Part shown: piece by piece, positions 25,696 through 35,224 of the stretch | How the letters are laid out: each line of letters starts with the position of its first letter | Position numbering within the stretch: the stretch's first letter is position 1 | Source of the DNA: Rs1 sp000416275 | Lineage (GTDB): Bacteria; Pseudomonadota; Gammaproteobacteria; Pseudomonadales; Balneatricaceae | DNA length: 64,000 nt | Direction: 5' to 3' | Assembly: GCA_965243635.1 (NCBI GenBank) | Contig: OZ251574.1 | Coordinates: forward strand, 4,278,001 to 4,342,000 | Program-made: the position numbers and the translations under genes | The notes under the pieces: model-generated | Seen by the model: the letters and a program-made list of their open reading frames with translations, nothing else | Databases searched by the model: none | What the model was told of the DNA's origin: nothing

Positions 25696-26505
25696 TTAGA
25701 AGAACAATTCTCTTAGCTTACTGCCTGGATCTTCGGCCCGCATAAATGCCTCCCCCACTAAAAACCCGTGCACATCTCGCTCACGCATCGCCGTGACATC
25801 TTCTCGGCTATGAATGGCGCTCTCGGTAATTACTATTTTGTCGCGGGGGATAAAAGGTAGCAGTTCAAAAGTATTATCTAAGCTGACCTCAAAAGTATGT
25901 AAATTCCGATTGTTGATACCGAGCAATTTATTACCCAAACTTAATGCCTGCTCTAACTCATCGCCACCGTGTACTTCGACCAGCACATCCATACCTAAGC
26001 GGTGCGCTAAATTATTAAGCTCCATCATCTGTCGATCTTCAAGGCAGGAGACGATCAATAAAATACAGTCGGCGCCGATAGCTCGAGCTTCGAACACTTG
26101 ATAGGGATCGATAATAAAATCTTTGCGAATCACCGGTAGATTGCAGGCAGCTCGCGCTTCGATTAAATAGTGTTCGCTGCCAGCAAAAAAATCAGCGTCG
26201 GTTAAGACTGACATGCAAGACGCACCAGCTGACTGGTATGACATCGCTATTTCTGCCGGTATAAAAGGATCTCGCAACAACCCTTTTGAGGGGCTGCGTT
26301 TTTTTGCTTCTGCAATAATCGCTGGACGCCCCTGTTCAATACTATGTTGTAGCGCCCGAGTAAAACCACGAGGTGTCAAATCACTATCCATAGCAGCGGT
26401 AATACTCTTCTCTAGATCGCCCAGACTTTTATGCTCGGAACGCTCTGCTATTTCTTCGATTTTACGCTGAATAATTTTCTTTAAAACCGTGGGGATCTCT
26501 GACAT
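25696..26505 (-). CDS. trpC: indole-3-glycerol phosphate synthase
   Basis: A 269-residue TIM barrel that closes the indole ring in tryptophan synthesis. Motifs: IAEAKKRSPSKGLLRDPFIP with the catalytic lysine, GASCMSVLTDADFFAGSEHY, VIRKDFIIDPYQVFEA, NNRNLHTFEVSL and ITESAIHSREDV. No TrpF fusion. The ATG at 26505 is chosen over 26535: it has MSEIPTVL in agreement with relatives and leaves a 13-base gap after trpD, with AAAAAGAGAAT ahead. It forms an operon with trpD and trpG. Confidence 0.95.
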   Translation of the reverse strand: MSEIPTVLKKIIQRKIEEIAERSEHKSLGDLEKSITAAMDSDLTPRGFTRALQHSIEQGRPAIIAEAKKRSPSKGLLRDPFIPAEIAMSYQSAGASCMSVLTDADFFAGSEHYLIEARAACNLPVIRKDFIIDPYQVFEARAIGADCILLIVSCLEDRQMMELNNLAHRLGMDVLVEVHGGDELEQALSLGNKLLGINNRNLHTFEVSLDNTFELLPFIPRDKIVITESAIHSREDVTAMRERDVHGFLVGEAFMRAEDPGSKLRELFF

Positions 26506-26518
26506 AGTATTCTCTTTT

Positions 26519-27550
26519 TTACTTGGCTGTTGCAAACGCCGTACTAAATGCGACTAATTGCTGTAATTTGGCGCTGGCAGCGCCGCTGGAGATAGCCTCT
26601 TTTGCCATAGCCACCCCCGATCTTATATCGATTGCTAAATCTGCTGCATAGAGTGCCGCGCCTGAATTTAATGCGATCATGTCCGCCGCCTTTAAATCTT
26701 GGCCATTAAAAGCTGCCTCGATCATGGTCAAGCTCTCTGCCGCGCTAGCGACTTGTAAGCCATTTAAACTCTGTGGATTGATACCCGCATCAGCAGCGCT
26801 AATTTTATACTCTGTTATTTGATTCTCTTTTAATTCGGCAACAAAAGTTTCACCGTTAAGGCTTATTTCATCCAGACCATCGCTAGCGCTAACCACTAGT
26901 ACATGTTTAGCACCTAATTCTTGCATTACTTGGGCGATAGGCAGGCAGTAAGATCGATTAAAAACACCGAGTAAATAGTGCTTAACGCCCGCCGGGTTGG
27001 TCAGGGGGCCGAGTAGATTAAAAATGGTCCGCAGTCCCATTTCTTTACGCGGTACAATGGCGTGGCGCATCGCACGATGATATTGCGGGGCGAACATAAA
27101 ACCAACCCCTATTTCATCGATACAACGGGCAACCTGGCTAGCATCTAATGCTAAATTAACCCCTGCAGCTTCTAGTAAATCAGCGGAGCCAGTAGTTGAT
27201 GACACTGATCTGTTACCGTGTTTGGCGACGCAGCCACCGGCGGCTGCAACCACAATCGCACAGGCGGACGACACATTAAATAAATTGGCGCTATCGCCAC
27301 CCGTGCCAACGATATCAACGGCGGCTTGATGTTTAATATTTACTGGGATCGCTAACTCACGCATCACTCTGGCAGCCCCGGCAATTTCTTTTACGGTTTC
27401 ACCTTTGATCCGCAAACCCATTAAGAAACTACCCATTTGCGACTCTGTCGCCTGGCCGGTCATGATCTGCATCATCACTCTTTGCATATCAGCGGTAGAT
27501 AAATCTTTCTTTTCGGCAATAACTGCTAGCGCTTCTTTTATGTCCATCAT
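26519..27550 (-). CDS. trpD: anthranilate phosphoribosyltransferase
   Basis: A 343-residue enzyme that joins anthranilate and PRPP. The PRPP site is VDIVGTGGDSANLFNVSSA, and KHGNRSVSSTTGSADLLEAAG follows. Later motifs are FMFAPQYHRAMRHAIVPRKE and LGLRTIFNLLGPLTNP-like (GLRTIFNLLGPLTNPAGVKH). Length is standard and it is separate from trpG, as in pseudomonads. It lies 131 bases downstream of trpG and immediately upstream of trpC. Confidence 0.96.
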   Translation of the reverse strand: MMDIKEALAVIAEKKDLSTADMQRVMMQIMTGQATESQMGSFLMGLRIKGETVKEIAGAARVMRELAIPVNIKHQAAVDIVGTGGDSANLFNVSSACAIVVAAAGGCVAKHGNRSVSSTTGSADLLEAAGVNLALDASQVARCIDEIGVGFMFAPQYHRAMRHAIVPRKEMGLRTIFNLLGPLTNPAGVKHYLLGVFNRSYCLPIAQVMQELGAKHVLVVSASDGLDEISLNGETFVAELKENQITEYKISAADAGINPQSLNGLQVASAAESLTMIEAAFNGQDLKAADMIALNSGAALYAADLAIDIRSGVAMAKEAISSGAASAKLQQLVAFSTAFATAK

Positions 27551-27681
27551 AAATTCTTCATCAACTTAGTTTTGTCTGGATCAGGGGTCACTACAGGCAT
27601 CAATTCAGCTGCTAGATACTAAAAAAATTTACTTTGCACTCAGCAACTAGCTAAGACCACTGACCCAGTGATTACGATCAT

Positions 27682-28260
27682 CTACGGATTCACAAAATTA
27701 TTCAATAGCTGATGCCCCTGAATCGTCAAAATCGATTCGGGGTGGAACTGTACCCCTTGAATTGGCAGCACAGTATGTTTCAATCCCATAATTTCAGCAA
27801 CACTACCGTCGGCATTTTCGGTCCAAGCTGTAATTTCTAAACATTCAGGCAAGCTGCTGGGGTCGACCACCAGCGAGTGGTAACGCGTCACTTGCAGGGG
27901 ATTATCTAAGCCTTTAAATAAACCTTGATTATTGTGTTTAATCAAAGAAATTTTACCGTGCATGGCTTTTTTAGCTCTAACTACTTTGCCGCCAAATGCA
28001 ACGGCGATACTCTGGTGTCCCAAACAGACCCCCAGTACCGGAATTTTTTTACCAAATTCAGCAATAGCAGCAACACAAATACCAGCTTCTAAGGGACCGC
28101 AGGGACCAGGAGAAATGACCAGCGCCTCTGGTTGCAGCTCGCTGATTTGCGCCAGACTAATTTGGTTATTGCGTTTAACGCAGACCTGCGCCCCCAGCTC
28201 TGCCAAGTATTGGGTTAAGTTATAGGTAAATGAATCATAGTTATCTATCATCAACAACAC
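27682..28260 (-). CDS. trpG: anthranilate synthase glutamine amidotransferase subunit
   Basis: A 192-residue class I amidotransferase: MLLMIDNYDSFTYNLTQYLA, oxyanion segment VISPGPCGPLEAGI, nucleophile in VPVLGVCLGHQSIAVAFGGK, and the catalytic His-Glu pair in IQGVQFHPESILTIQGHQLL. It supplies ammonia to TrpE and may also serve aminodeoxychorismate synthase (PabA). trpE is not in the window; directly upstream there is only a family B element and then the sox operon terminator, so trpE must be elsewhere. Confidence 0.95.
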   Translation of the reverse strand: MLLMIDNYDSFTYNLTQYLAELGAQVCVKRNNQISLAQISELQPEALVISPGPCGPLEAGICVAAIAEFGKKIPVLGVCLGHQSIAVAFGGKVVRAKKAMHGKISLIKHNNQGLFKGLDNPLQVTRYHSLVVDPSSLPECLEITAWTENADGSVAEIMGLKHTVLPIQGVQFHPESILTIQGHQLLNNFVNP

Positions 28261-28363
28261 GGTAAATGTAACCTTTTTATCAGCGGTGCTTATTTTACAT
28301 TTGATTACATGCTGCCACTTATTGACAGGTTTTAGATGCGCTCAGATGGCCTTCAAACATTGT

Positions 28364-28543
28364 GAGACCTCTGCATAACTTACCCAGAGGGTATGATAAC
28401 TGCGCTCAGTAAGACGGCGTTAAAAACCGGCTCAATATGCTCATTTACACCAGTAATACCCATAAAGAGGGGCATACTAACTCCGCTATCTCGCCGGTTT
28501 TTGCCTTGTCTTACCTTCGCTCGCAACGTTATGCAGAGGTCTC
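28364..28543. repeat. miniature inverted-repeat element, family B, single-unit copy
   Basis: A 180-bp element with nearly perfect ends GAGACCTCTGCATAAC and its complement, flanked by ATTGT on both sides (28359-28363 and 28544-28548), a 5-bp target duplication. The central loop holds one GGGGCATACT-type unit. It lies upstream of trpG. Confidence 0.9.
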
Positions 28544-28716
28544 ATTGTAATATACTTCTATTAATTAATAATCTGTTATCTAGCTTATAGAACTACTTAC
28601 ACTTGTAGCAAGCAGATAAGGAGCAATGATGATTGCTGCGAGGGATGATATATTTGAGTAGAATTGGAGTGCGCTAAGAGTAGATTCCCCCTAGCCGTAT
28701 CGATAAATGACAGGCA

Positions 28717-28756
28717 TAAAAAACCCAGTGACAGAACCTTAAAACTGTCACTGGGG
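28717..28756 (-). terminator. intrinsic terminator of the sox operon
   Basis: On the minus strand a perfect 11-bp stem CCCAGTGACAG/CTGTCACTGGG (28724-28734 and 28745-28755) with a 10-base loop is followed by TTTTTT. It lies about 140 bases past the soxG stop. Between 28757 and 28895 there is only a small GACAAA/TTTGTC hairpin and nothing coding. Confidence 0.9.
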
Positions 28757-28895
28757 ATAAAGTGTCTAAATTAGAACATATTCATATATGCTCCGCTATC
28801 CGACAAAAGTATTACTTTGTCAGCAATTCAATGACTTGAGACGAATTAGTCAAACAAGTCAACACTGGCAGCAATACTCGGCGGGTAAATCCGAA

Positions 28896-29576
28896 CTACT
28901 TATTCTGCTTGATGACTAATTTAAACTCTGCACAACTGTCTTGTAACCACAGCCACACATAATCTGCAAAGCTGCGTCTTATTACTAATTCCCACTGCTG
29001 CTCACCGGTGCGACTCAGCACTGCTTGAGTTTTAGCGAACACTGTAGTCACTACTTTACCGATCGGAAAACTTCGCGGATGAACATCTAATGGAACTGAT
29101 TTTTGCAGTAGTTTTTGCACGTCACTGCCGCTTAAGCGCAATATAGTTTGTCCACCTGACACATTGACAATCGCGCAGTGTCCCTGCACTTCATTGACTA
29201 GCGCTTGCTCTATCTCATAACTGCGCTCACCCGGCACTACCACTAGCCATTCATCAGGTGAAATCCAGCGAATTGAAATCTGCTCTTTCTCCACCATTTT
29301 AAGCGTTTCGGGCAGTGCCAATCCAAGCGCTCGCTCCACCCCTTGGGTAAAACCGGGATTGGATAGTTTGCCACGCAGCACAATATGGCCAAGTAATTCG
29401 AGCTCCGTCAACTGCACGGTGCCAAGTTCTCCTTGATGAGCGGTAGCTTGTGTGTCTAAGTCTGCATGTTTTAACGGGCTGCGCCCTTCAATACCACTGT
29501 CGCTAACGGGTCTTTGATCCATAGAATTGATCGTTTGCGCATAGATAAATTCAGCGCGGTTGTTTTGATCAGACAT
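28896..29576 (-). CDS. soxG: sarcosine oxidase gamma subunit
   Basis: A 226-residue GcvT-fold-related protein matching SoxG, the gamma subunit of heterotetrameric sarcosine oxidase: LGLALPETLKMVEKEQISIR, WISPDEWLVVVPGERSYEIE, IVNVSGGQTILRLSGSDVQKLL and the C-terminal VIRRSFADYVWLWLQDS. It stabilises the complex that oxidises sarcosine to glycine and methylenetetrahydrofolate. Its start overlaps the soxA stop by eight bases. It is followed by an intrinsic terminator. Confidence 0.92.
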   Translation of the reverse strand: MSDQNNRAEFIYAQTINSMDQRPVSDSGIEGRSPLKHADLDTQATAHQGELGTVQLTELELLGHIVLRGKLSNPGFTQGVERALGLALPETLKMVEKEQISIRWISPDEWLVVVPGERSYEIEQALVNEVQGHCAIVNVSGGQTILRLSGSDVQKLLQKSVPLDVHPRSFPIGKVVTTVFAKTQAVLSRTGEQQWELVIRRSFADYVWLWLQDSCAEFKLVIKQNK

Positions 29577-32500
29577 TTTGACGCTCTCCCTTAGGATCTA
29601 AGAATATTGGGCTGCATATAATTGCTTCAATCGCCGTGCCGTCTGGCTGCGGATAAAAAACTGTCTCACCCATGCGGTTGTGCCCATTGCGAATAAATGC
29701 CATCGCTATCGAGTGCCCAAGGCAGGCGCTGTAATAGCTTGAAGTTACATGACCAAGCATGGTCATAGGGATGGGCTGATTCGGGTCATTGACCGCTTGT
29801 GAACCCTCGGGGATTACCTGCAGCGGATCTTTAGTTTTCAAACCGACCATTTGCTTGCGATCTTCCTTTACACAGTCAGCGCGTTGCATACCGCGCTTGC
29901 CGATAAAGCTAAAGGCTTTCTTGGTCGACACAGCCCAGCCCATTCCCAAATCGTAGGGGTGAACAGAGCCATCAGTGTCTTGTCCGGCGATGATGAAACC
30001 TTTTTCAGCACGTAGAATATGCATAGTTTCAGTGCCGTAAGGAGTCAAGTTATAGGCGGCGCCCTTTTCCATAACCGCCTGCCAAATCCGCAATCCGTAG
30101 TTGGCTTGCACGTTGATTTCAAAAGATAACTCACCGGTAAATGAGATCCTAAAAATCCGCGCTGGAATACCTTGTACCGTCGCAACTTTCCAATCCATGT
30201 ACTTAAATGCATCGTTGCTTAGATCGATATCATCAACCACTGCCTCTAGAATTTTACGCGCCTTTGGCCCAGTCACTGTCACCGTTGAGAAATGGTCGGT
30301 GACGGTATTGAAGTAAACATCTAATTCGGGCCATTCTGTTTGCTGATAAATTTCTAACCATTCAAGCACGCGAGCCGCGCCACCGGTAGTGGTTGTCATG
30401 ATGAAGTGATTTTCAGCTAAACAGGCGGTGACACCGTCGTCAAAAACCATTCCATCCTCGCCACACATCAGCCCATAACGGCACTTACCTATCGCCAGTT
30501 TAGCCCAGGCATTAGCGTAGACTCGGCCTAAGAATTCGCGGGCATCGGGCCCTTGAATATCTATTTTACCTAGGGTTGAGGCATCTAGCACACCGGCGCT
30601 TTCACGAACCGCTAAACACTCACGCTCGAGTGCTTGCTGCATACTTTCCCCCGCTTGCGGAAAGTACCAAGGACGCTTCCAGTTGCCGACATCTTCAAAC
30701 AATGCCCCGTTTTCCATGTGCCATTCATGCATAGCAGAAAAGCGCATCGGATCAAATAAGCCCGCACAGTGACGCCCGGCGATCGCGCCAAAGGTAACTG
30801 GGGTGTAGTTTGGACGAAAGATAGTGGTCCCTGTTTCGGGAATGGTCTTACGCATAGATTTGGCGGCAATCGCCATCCCATTGATATTGCCCATTTTACC
30901 CTGATCTGTGCCGAATCCCATCGCCGTGTAACGCTTGACGTGCTCAATAGATTCAAAGCCTTCTAAGGTCGCCATTTCAATACCGGCAGCGGTGACATCA
31001 TTTTGCAAATCGACAAACTGTTTTGGCGCGCGACTGGTTGGCTTAGGATGAGGGATATGATAGAGCGCCATCGGTGGGTTTTCAGTGACGATTTCGGTGC
31101 TGGCAGCACCACTATCCGCTGATCCAGAGGCTAGCTTAAAGCCTGCATTCAAAACCGCTTGTTCACCCGTAGCAGTGCCATCCGCCAGGCAACTATGTAA
31201 ATCAAAAGTGCCGTTAATAGCTCCTACCACTAATTGTTTTTGTACAGTTTTACCCGGGATAAAGCCGATCACTTGATCGCTCCACACCGGACGACTGCCA
31301 GTGTGACAAGATAAGTGAATAGCTGGACTCCATCCGCCTGAACTGGCGAGAGTATCGCATTTTAGCTGCTCCAGGGTGCCGGTCAACTTATCGCCTACTG
31401 AGTTTAGTGCCGAGACACTGACACTGGCCACTCGCTTGCTACCTTGCACTTCAACAACAGCAGCACCGCTAATCACTCGAATGCCCAGTGATTTTGCTTT
31501 ATCGGCAACCTGAACGCCGGCGCCACCACTACGAGTATCGACAATCGCCACAACTTCGCGCCCTGCTGCATGCCAATCAAATGCCGCTGCATAGGCATTG
31601 TCATTGGTGGTCATTAAAACCAACTGATTACCTGGCACTACCGCGTAGCGATTAATATAAGTAGAAACTGCCGCCGCCAACATACAACCTGGTACATCAT
31701 TATTGGCAAAGACTAGAGGCCGCTCGTGAGAGCCAGTCGCTAACACCACCCAGCGACTGCGAACCCGATGCATACGCTGCTTGGATGTATTTGTCGGGGC
31801 ACGATCTGCAATGTGATCGGTACAGCGCTCGTGAATGGTCAAAAAATTATGATCGTGATAGCCGTTAACTGTCGCTCTTGGCAACATTAACACTTCCGGA
31901 CAAGCGGCTAATTCCGCAACTACCTTAGTCACCCACTGCATCGCGGGCTCGCCATCAATAAGAGCTGTTGAATCCAGTAATGAGCCGCCAAACTCCGCCT
32001 GTTCATCGGCAATAATCACTCTGGCACCTGAGCGCGCCGCCACTAGTGCAGCCGATAATCCGGCGGGCCCAGCACCGACGATGACTATATCGGCATGTTG
32101 ATTGTAATGGTCGTAGCGATCGGGGTCACTCTCTCGCGGTGAGCGACCTAAACCGGCAGCTTTCCGGATATATTTTTCGTAGCTACTCCACATTGACTTG
32201 GGGTACATAAACGTTTTGTAGTAGAAGCCCGGCGGCATCATTTTAGCGCCGATGCTTCCCAGAGCACCCATCATGTCAAAATCAACGTTCGGCCAACCGT
32301 TAGTCGATGTCGCCACTAAACCATTAAATAGTTCCTGTTGTGTGGCACGTACATTCGGCACTTGAGTGGCCTCTGTGGCGCCCAGTTGCATAATAGCATT
32401 CGGCTCTTCGGCACCGGCGCCGACAATCCCACGTGGACGGCTATACTTAAAGCTGCGGCCAACTATATCAATACCATTCGCCAACATTGCCGAGGCTAAC

Positions 32501-32604
32501 GTATCCCCAACAAAGCCTGGATAACTCTGGTTGTTGTAGCTGAAATTAATTTGGCAGTTACGCGCAATGCGTCCACCAGATTTTAGGCGGTTTTGCTGTG
32601 ACAT
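29569..32604 (-). CDS. soxA: sarcosine oxidase alpha subunit
   Basis: A 1011-residue alpha subunit of full length. The N-terminal part has the ferredoxin-like SGGRIARNCQINFSYNNQSY region, then an FAD/NAD domain (DIVIVGAGPAGLSAALVAAR) and a second Rossmann segment. The C-terminal 400 residues are a GcvT-like folate-binding domain (CLAVRESAGVLDASTLGKID, IFRISFTGELSFEINVQANY, LRAEKGFIIAGQDTDGSVHP). It carries NAD and folate sites and passes the methyl group of sarcosine to tetrahydrofolate. It starts one base after the soxD stop. Confidence 0.96.
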   Translation of the reverse strand: MSQQNRLKSGGRIARNCQINFSYNNQSYPGFVGDTLASAMLANGIDIVGRSFKYSRPRGIVGAGAEEPNAIMQLGATEATQVPNVRATQQELFNGLVATSTNGWPNVDFDMMGALGSIGAKMMPPGFYYKTFMYPKSMWSSYEKYIRKAAGLGRSPRESDPDRYDHYNQHADIVIVGAGPAGLSAALVAARSGARVIIADEQAEFGGSLLDSTALIDGEPAMQWVTKVVAELAACPEVLMLPRATVNGYHDHNFLTIHERCTDHIADRAPTNTSKQRMHRVRSRWVVLATGSHERPLVFANNDVPGCMLAAAVSTYINRYAVVPGNQLVLMTTNDNAYAAAFDWHAAGREVVAIVDTRSGGAGVQVADKAKSLGIRVISGAAVVEVQGSKRVASVSVSALNSVGDKLTGTLEQLKCDTLASSGGWSPAIHLSCHTGSRPVWSDQVIGFIPGKTVQKQLVVGAINGTFDLHSCLADGTATGEQAVLNAGFKLASGSADSGAASTEIVTENPPMALYHIPHPKPTSRAPKQFVDLQNDVTAAGIEMATLEGFESIEHVKRYTAMGFGTDQGKMGNINGMAIAAKSMRKTIPETGTTIFRPNYTPVTFGAIAGRHCAGLFDPMRFSAMHEWHMENGALFEDVGNWKRPWYFPQAGESMQQALERECLAVRESAGVLDASTLGKIDIQGPDAREFLGRVYANAWAKLAIGKCRYGLMCGEDGMVFDDGVTACLAENHFIMTTTTGGAARVLEWLEIYQQTEWPELDVYFNTVTDHFSTVTVTGPKARKILEAVVDDIDLSNDAFKYMDWKVATVQGIPARIFRISFTGELSFEINVQANYGLRIWQAVMEKGAAYNLTPYGTETMHILRAEKGFIIAGQDTDGSVHPYDLGMGWAVSTKKAFSFIGKRGMQRADCVKEDRKQMVGLKTKDPLQVIPEGSQAVNDPNQPIPMTMLGHVTSSYYSACLGHSIAMAFIRNGHNRMGETVFYPQPDGTAIEAIICSPIFLDPKGERQNV

Positions 32605-32919
32605 TTAAACCCCCTCCTTAGCTGCAGCAGCTTCGCTAGCACCTGTAATATTAGGCTGTTGACCAATTTTATACACTTCTTTAATCTCGTAATTCTGCGT
32701 GTCGCGTGTCATGTTGAAAAACTTGCGGCAGCCAATAGCATGGACCCACAATTCGTGGTGGATACCCCGTGGGTTGTTGCGAAAAAATAAATATTCGCCC
32801 CACTCTTGATCAGTACACTGGTCCGGATCGAGCGGACGCGGAATATGCGCTTCTCCGGCGGCGTGGAACTCTTCCTCTTCACGATGCTCTTCACAGTGCG
32901 GACAGTAAATATAAAACAT
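32605..32919 (-). CDS. soxD: sarcosine oxidase delta subunit
   Basis: A 104-residue zinc-ribbon subunit: MFYIYCPHCEEHREEEEFH with the first Cys pair, GEAHIPRPLDPD, WGEYLFFRNNPRGIHHELWV and a second metal ligand region at AIGCRKFFNMTRDT. The ATG at 32919 has AAGGAG seven bases ahead and gives the standard length; the longer frame to 33024 runs back into soxB and is rejected. SoxD binds zinc and holds the alpha-beta-gamma complex together. Confidence 0.95.
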   Translation of the reverse strand: MFYIYCPHCEEHREEEEFHAAGEAHIPRPLDPDQCTDQEWGEYLFFRNNPRGIHHELWVHAIGCRKFFNMTRDTQNYEIKEVYKIGQQPNITGASEAAAAKEGV

Positions 32920-32929
32920 GAGTAACTCC

Positions 32930-34183
32930 TTAGTGGGCAACGCCTGCAGCGCCGTGTTCATCGATGAGTGCACCGTCGTAAAAGCGGAACATAGAGAAAG
33001 GTTTAGCCATTTCAGAGGCCTCACCAGCCGCTAAAGTGGCGGCAAACACGTGCCCAGATCCCGGGGTAGCTTTGAAACCGCCGGTACCCCAACCACAGTT
33101 AAAGAATAAATTTTCCACCGGTGTTGCCGAGATAATTGGACAGGCATCGGGGCAAGTATCAACGATCCCTCCCCACTGTCGATTCATTCTCACTCGGCTA
33201 AACACTGGAAACAGCTCAACAATCGCCTGCACTGTGTGCTCAATCGTATGGTAGCTACCACGTTGCCCATAGCCATTATAGCCATCGATACCCGCGCCAA
33301 TCACTAGATCACCTTTATCGGATTGCGAGATATAACCGTGTACATGGTTAGACATAACCACCGTATCTAAAATCGGCTTAATCGGCTCAGAGACTAGCGC
33401 CTGCAGAGGATGCGACTCAAGCGGCAATCTAAAGCCCGCCATTTTCGCCATCACACTAGAATTACCGGCCGTGACACAGCCGATTCGATCGGCTTCGATA
33501 ACACCGTGTGAATTAGTCATAACACCGGTCGCTGCACCGTCTTCAATAATGATGTCTACTACTTCACACTGTTGAATTAAATCGACGCCTAAAGCATCAG
33601 CTGCCCGGGCGTAGCCCCAAGCGACGGCATCGTGACGCGCAACACCGCCACGCGGCTGCCAAGAGGCACCCATAATTGGATAACGGGGTCTATCACTGCA
33701 ATCCATCATCGGTACAATTTCTTTTATTTGCTGTGCATCGAGGACTTCGCCATCAATACCGTTTAAACGATTGGCGTGCACCCGCCGCTCAATATCGCGC
33801 ATGTCTTGCAGAGTATGGCCTAAATTTAACACCCCGCGCTGAGAAAACATCACATTGTAGTTGAGGTCTTGCGAAAGCCCCTCCCACAATTTCATGGCGT
33901 GTTCATATAATTTAGCGGACTCATCCCACAGGTAATTAGAGCGTACAATAGTGGTATTTCGAGCGGTGTTACCACCTCCTAAATAGCCTTTTTCCAACAC
34001 CGCTATATTGGTAATACCATGCACCTTAGCAAGATAGTAAGCAGTGGCTAGCCCATGCCCACCACCGCCTACGATGATCACATCATATTTCTTTTTCGGC
34101 ACTGGGTTACGCCATACACGCTGCCAGTTCTCATGATGACTCAAGGCGTGTTTCAACAACCCGAAACCTGAATATTTTTGCAT
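32930..34183 (-). CDS. soxB: sarcosine oxidase beta subunit
   Basis: A 417-residue flavoprotein. FAD site: KKYDVIIVGGGGHGLATAYY. NMN/FMN-bearing DAO-type fold follows with GYLGGGNTARNTTIVRSNYL, GVARHDAVAWGYARAADALG, QALVSEPIKPILDTVVMSNH and GWGTGGFKATPGSGHVFAAT. It dehydrogenates sarcosine. It is the first gene of soxBDAG and is preceded by a structured leader with an intrinsic terminator (34244-34493). No glyA or folate gene follows, unlike many sox operons. Confidence 0.96.
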   Translation of the reverse strand: MQKYSGFGLLKHALSHHENWQRVWRNPVPKKKYDVIIVGGGGHGLATAYYLAKVHGITNIAVLEKGYLGGGNTARNTTIVRSNYLWDESAKLYEHAMKLWEGLSQDLNYNVMFSQRGVLNLGHTLQDMRDIERRVHANRLNGIDGEVLDAQQIKEIVPMMDCSDRPRYPIMGASWQPRGGVARHDAVAWGYARAADALGVDLIQQCEVVDIIIEDGAATGVMTNSHGVIEADRIGCVTAGNSSVMAKMAGFRLPLESHPLQALVSEPIKPILDTVVMSNHVHGYISQSDKGDLVIGAGIDGYNGYGQRGSYHTIEHTVQAIVELFPVFSRVRMNRQWGGIVDTCPDACPIISATPVENLFFNCGWGTGGFKATPGSGHVFAATLAAGEASEMAKPFSMFRFYDGALIDEHGAAGVAH

Positions 34184-34243
34184 GGCTGAATCCCTGATCT
34201 TCGATAATTTTTATACTTGCAGATAAAAATTAAGTGACTGAAT

Positions 34244-34288
34244 AAAAAAAGCCCCCCACATTGAGGACAGTCTTAGTTTATGTAGGGG
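34244..34288 (-). terminator. intrinsic terminator in the soxB leader
   Basis: On the minus strand, CCCCTACAT pairs with ATGTGGGGG across an 18-base loop and is followed by CTTTTTTT. It lies about 60 bases upstream of the soxB ATG, inside the leader rather than after a gene, so it may act as an attenuator. No gene that it could terminate lies upstream on this strand. Confidence 0.8.
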
Positions 34289-34380
34289 AGCAAAAGTTTG
34301 ATAGTTGGATAATAATTTCTATCGCCGCTAGCATTCTCCTTAAAAGCGACATTCCTCAATCAATCCGCGACACCCTAGCT

Positions 34381-34493
34381 GACAAGTGGTGAGGGAGCAC
34401 TGGCTGTAATCATCTCAGTAGTCGAGGAGTAAGTATCCATACCATGAACGACTGCAAGCGCCAGCTCCCGCTAAGCTACTTTCACTACCTGTC
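34381..34493 (-). ncRNA. candidate structured leader RNA upstream of soxB
   Basis: Minus-strand RNA can form a long nested helix. GACAGGTAGTG (34483-34493) pairs with CACCACTTGTC (34381-34391) with one mismatch and one G-U. Inside it GGGAGC pairs with GCTCCC, then TGGC with GCCA across a two-base bulge, with a further AGTCG/CGACT stem inside. The G-U pair favours the minus strand, the sox direction. About 90 bases downstream lies the leader terminator. It does not match the glycine, TPP, cobalamin or c-di-GMP riboswitch consensus that I can recall. It may be a riboswitch, an sRNA or an incidental fold. Confidence 0.4.
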
Positions 34494-34871
34494 CCTAAAA
34501 GAAAGGCAGTTCTTGATTCTAAAGCGCTTAGAAAAATATCCACTGAAGCTATAAGCGTCGTTAAAACCTCTTAATTTCTTTACATAATCAATATTTCACT
34601 AACCAGCTCGCTCTAGAGCTGTGATCTCAAATTATCGAGGGAGATACATCTCGTCATGCCATATTGAGCAGATAACTGAGCATTAAATCTAATTTTTTTA
34701 TGAGAAAAATCGAGATGATCTTTAAGTTCTTGCCAGAGATATTGATAGGTGTGATTTATTCACTGCCAAAAGTAGCCGATGGAAAAAGATGGTCTAAACT
34801 TATGTGAAGGATCTTACTTTACGCCGAAAAAGCTTAGAGGCCCCTATTGTCGATGGCTATTATTCCACCGT

Positions 34872-34901
34872 TTTTCAGCGTTTTTCAGCGTTTTTCAGCG
34901 T
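34872..34901. repeat. 10-bp tandem repeat, three copies
   Basis: The unit GTTTTTCAGC occurs three times in direct succession, followed by a partial fourth, 16 bases before family A copy 3. It has no coding meaning in either direction. Confidence 0.8.
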
Positions 34902-34916
34902 TTACTTGAACATTAT

Positions 34917-35076
34917 CCTGAATCCGTGACTTCAAAGCGAATACAGAGTGTAAGATATTGCTTTTACAGTGGAATTGAAAAATCTTAGCTGCACCCATAG
35001 GTTCAGCGGGCATTTTTCTAACCGCTGTAGAATCAAGAGCTTGCGCTATGTGGTGCATTGAAGTCACTGATTCAGG
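34917..35076. repeat. miniature inverted-repeat element, family A, copy 3
   Basis: A 160-bp copy bounded by ATTAT on both sides (5-bp target duplication). Ends read CCTGAATCCGTGACTTCA and its near-complement. The centre at about 34997 is a hairpin tip CTG-C-ACC-CATA-GGT-T-CAG, showing that the whole element is a long imperfect palindrome. It lies upstream of the chemoreceptor gene. Confidence 0.92.
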
Positions 35077-35224
35077 ATTATCATAGGGACGCAAAACCGA
35101 CTTCAATTTATAGCGACTAATTTAGAAATTTTCGAACTGATCTCTAAAATAAATTCCGGTTTATCAACTCGCCTAGCCAGACCGGTATGTGGCACTCGTC
35201 ACCACTAAAAACGAAGGTATATGT

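Noticed and set aside
28393..28590. 65-residue plus-strand frame
   Set aside because: It lies inside the family B element and exists only because of the repeat sequence; not seen as a gene in other copies.
32920..33024. N-terminal extension of soxD back into soxB
   Set aside because: The added residues overlap the soxB coding end and match no SoxD; the ATG at 32919 has a strong ribosome-binding site.
34381..34493. Possible glycine riboswitch for the sox operon
   Set aside because: The conserved glycine aptamer core sequences are not present, so I list it only as an unassigned structured leader.
34779..34988. 69-residue plus-strand frame over the 10-bp tandem repeat and family A element
   Set aside because: It is composed of repeat and element sequence and has no homology.
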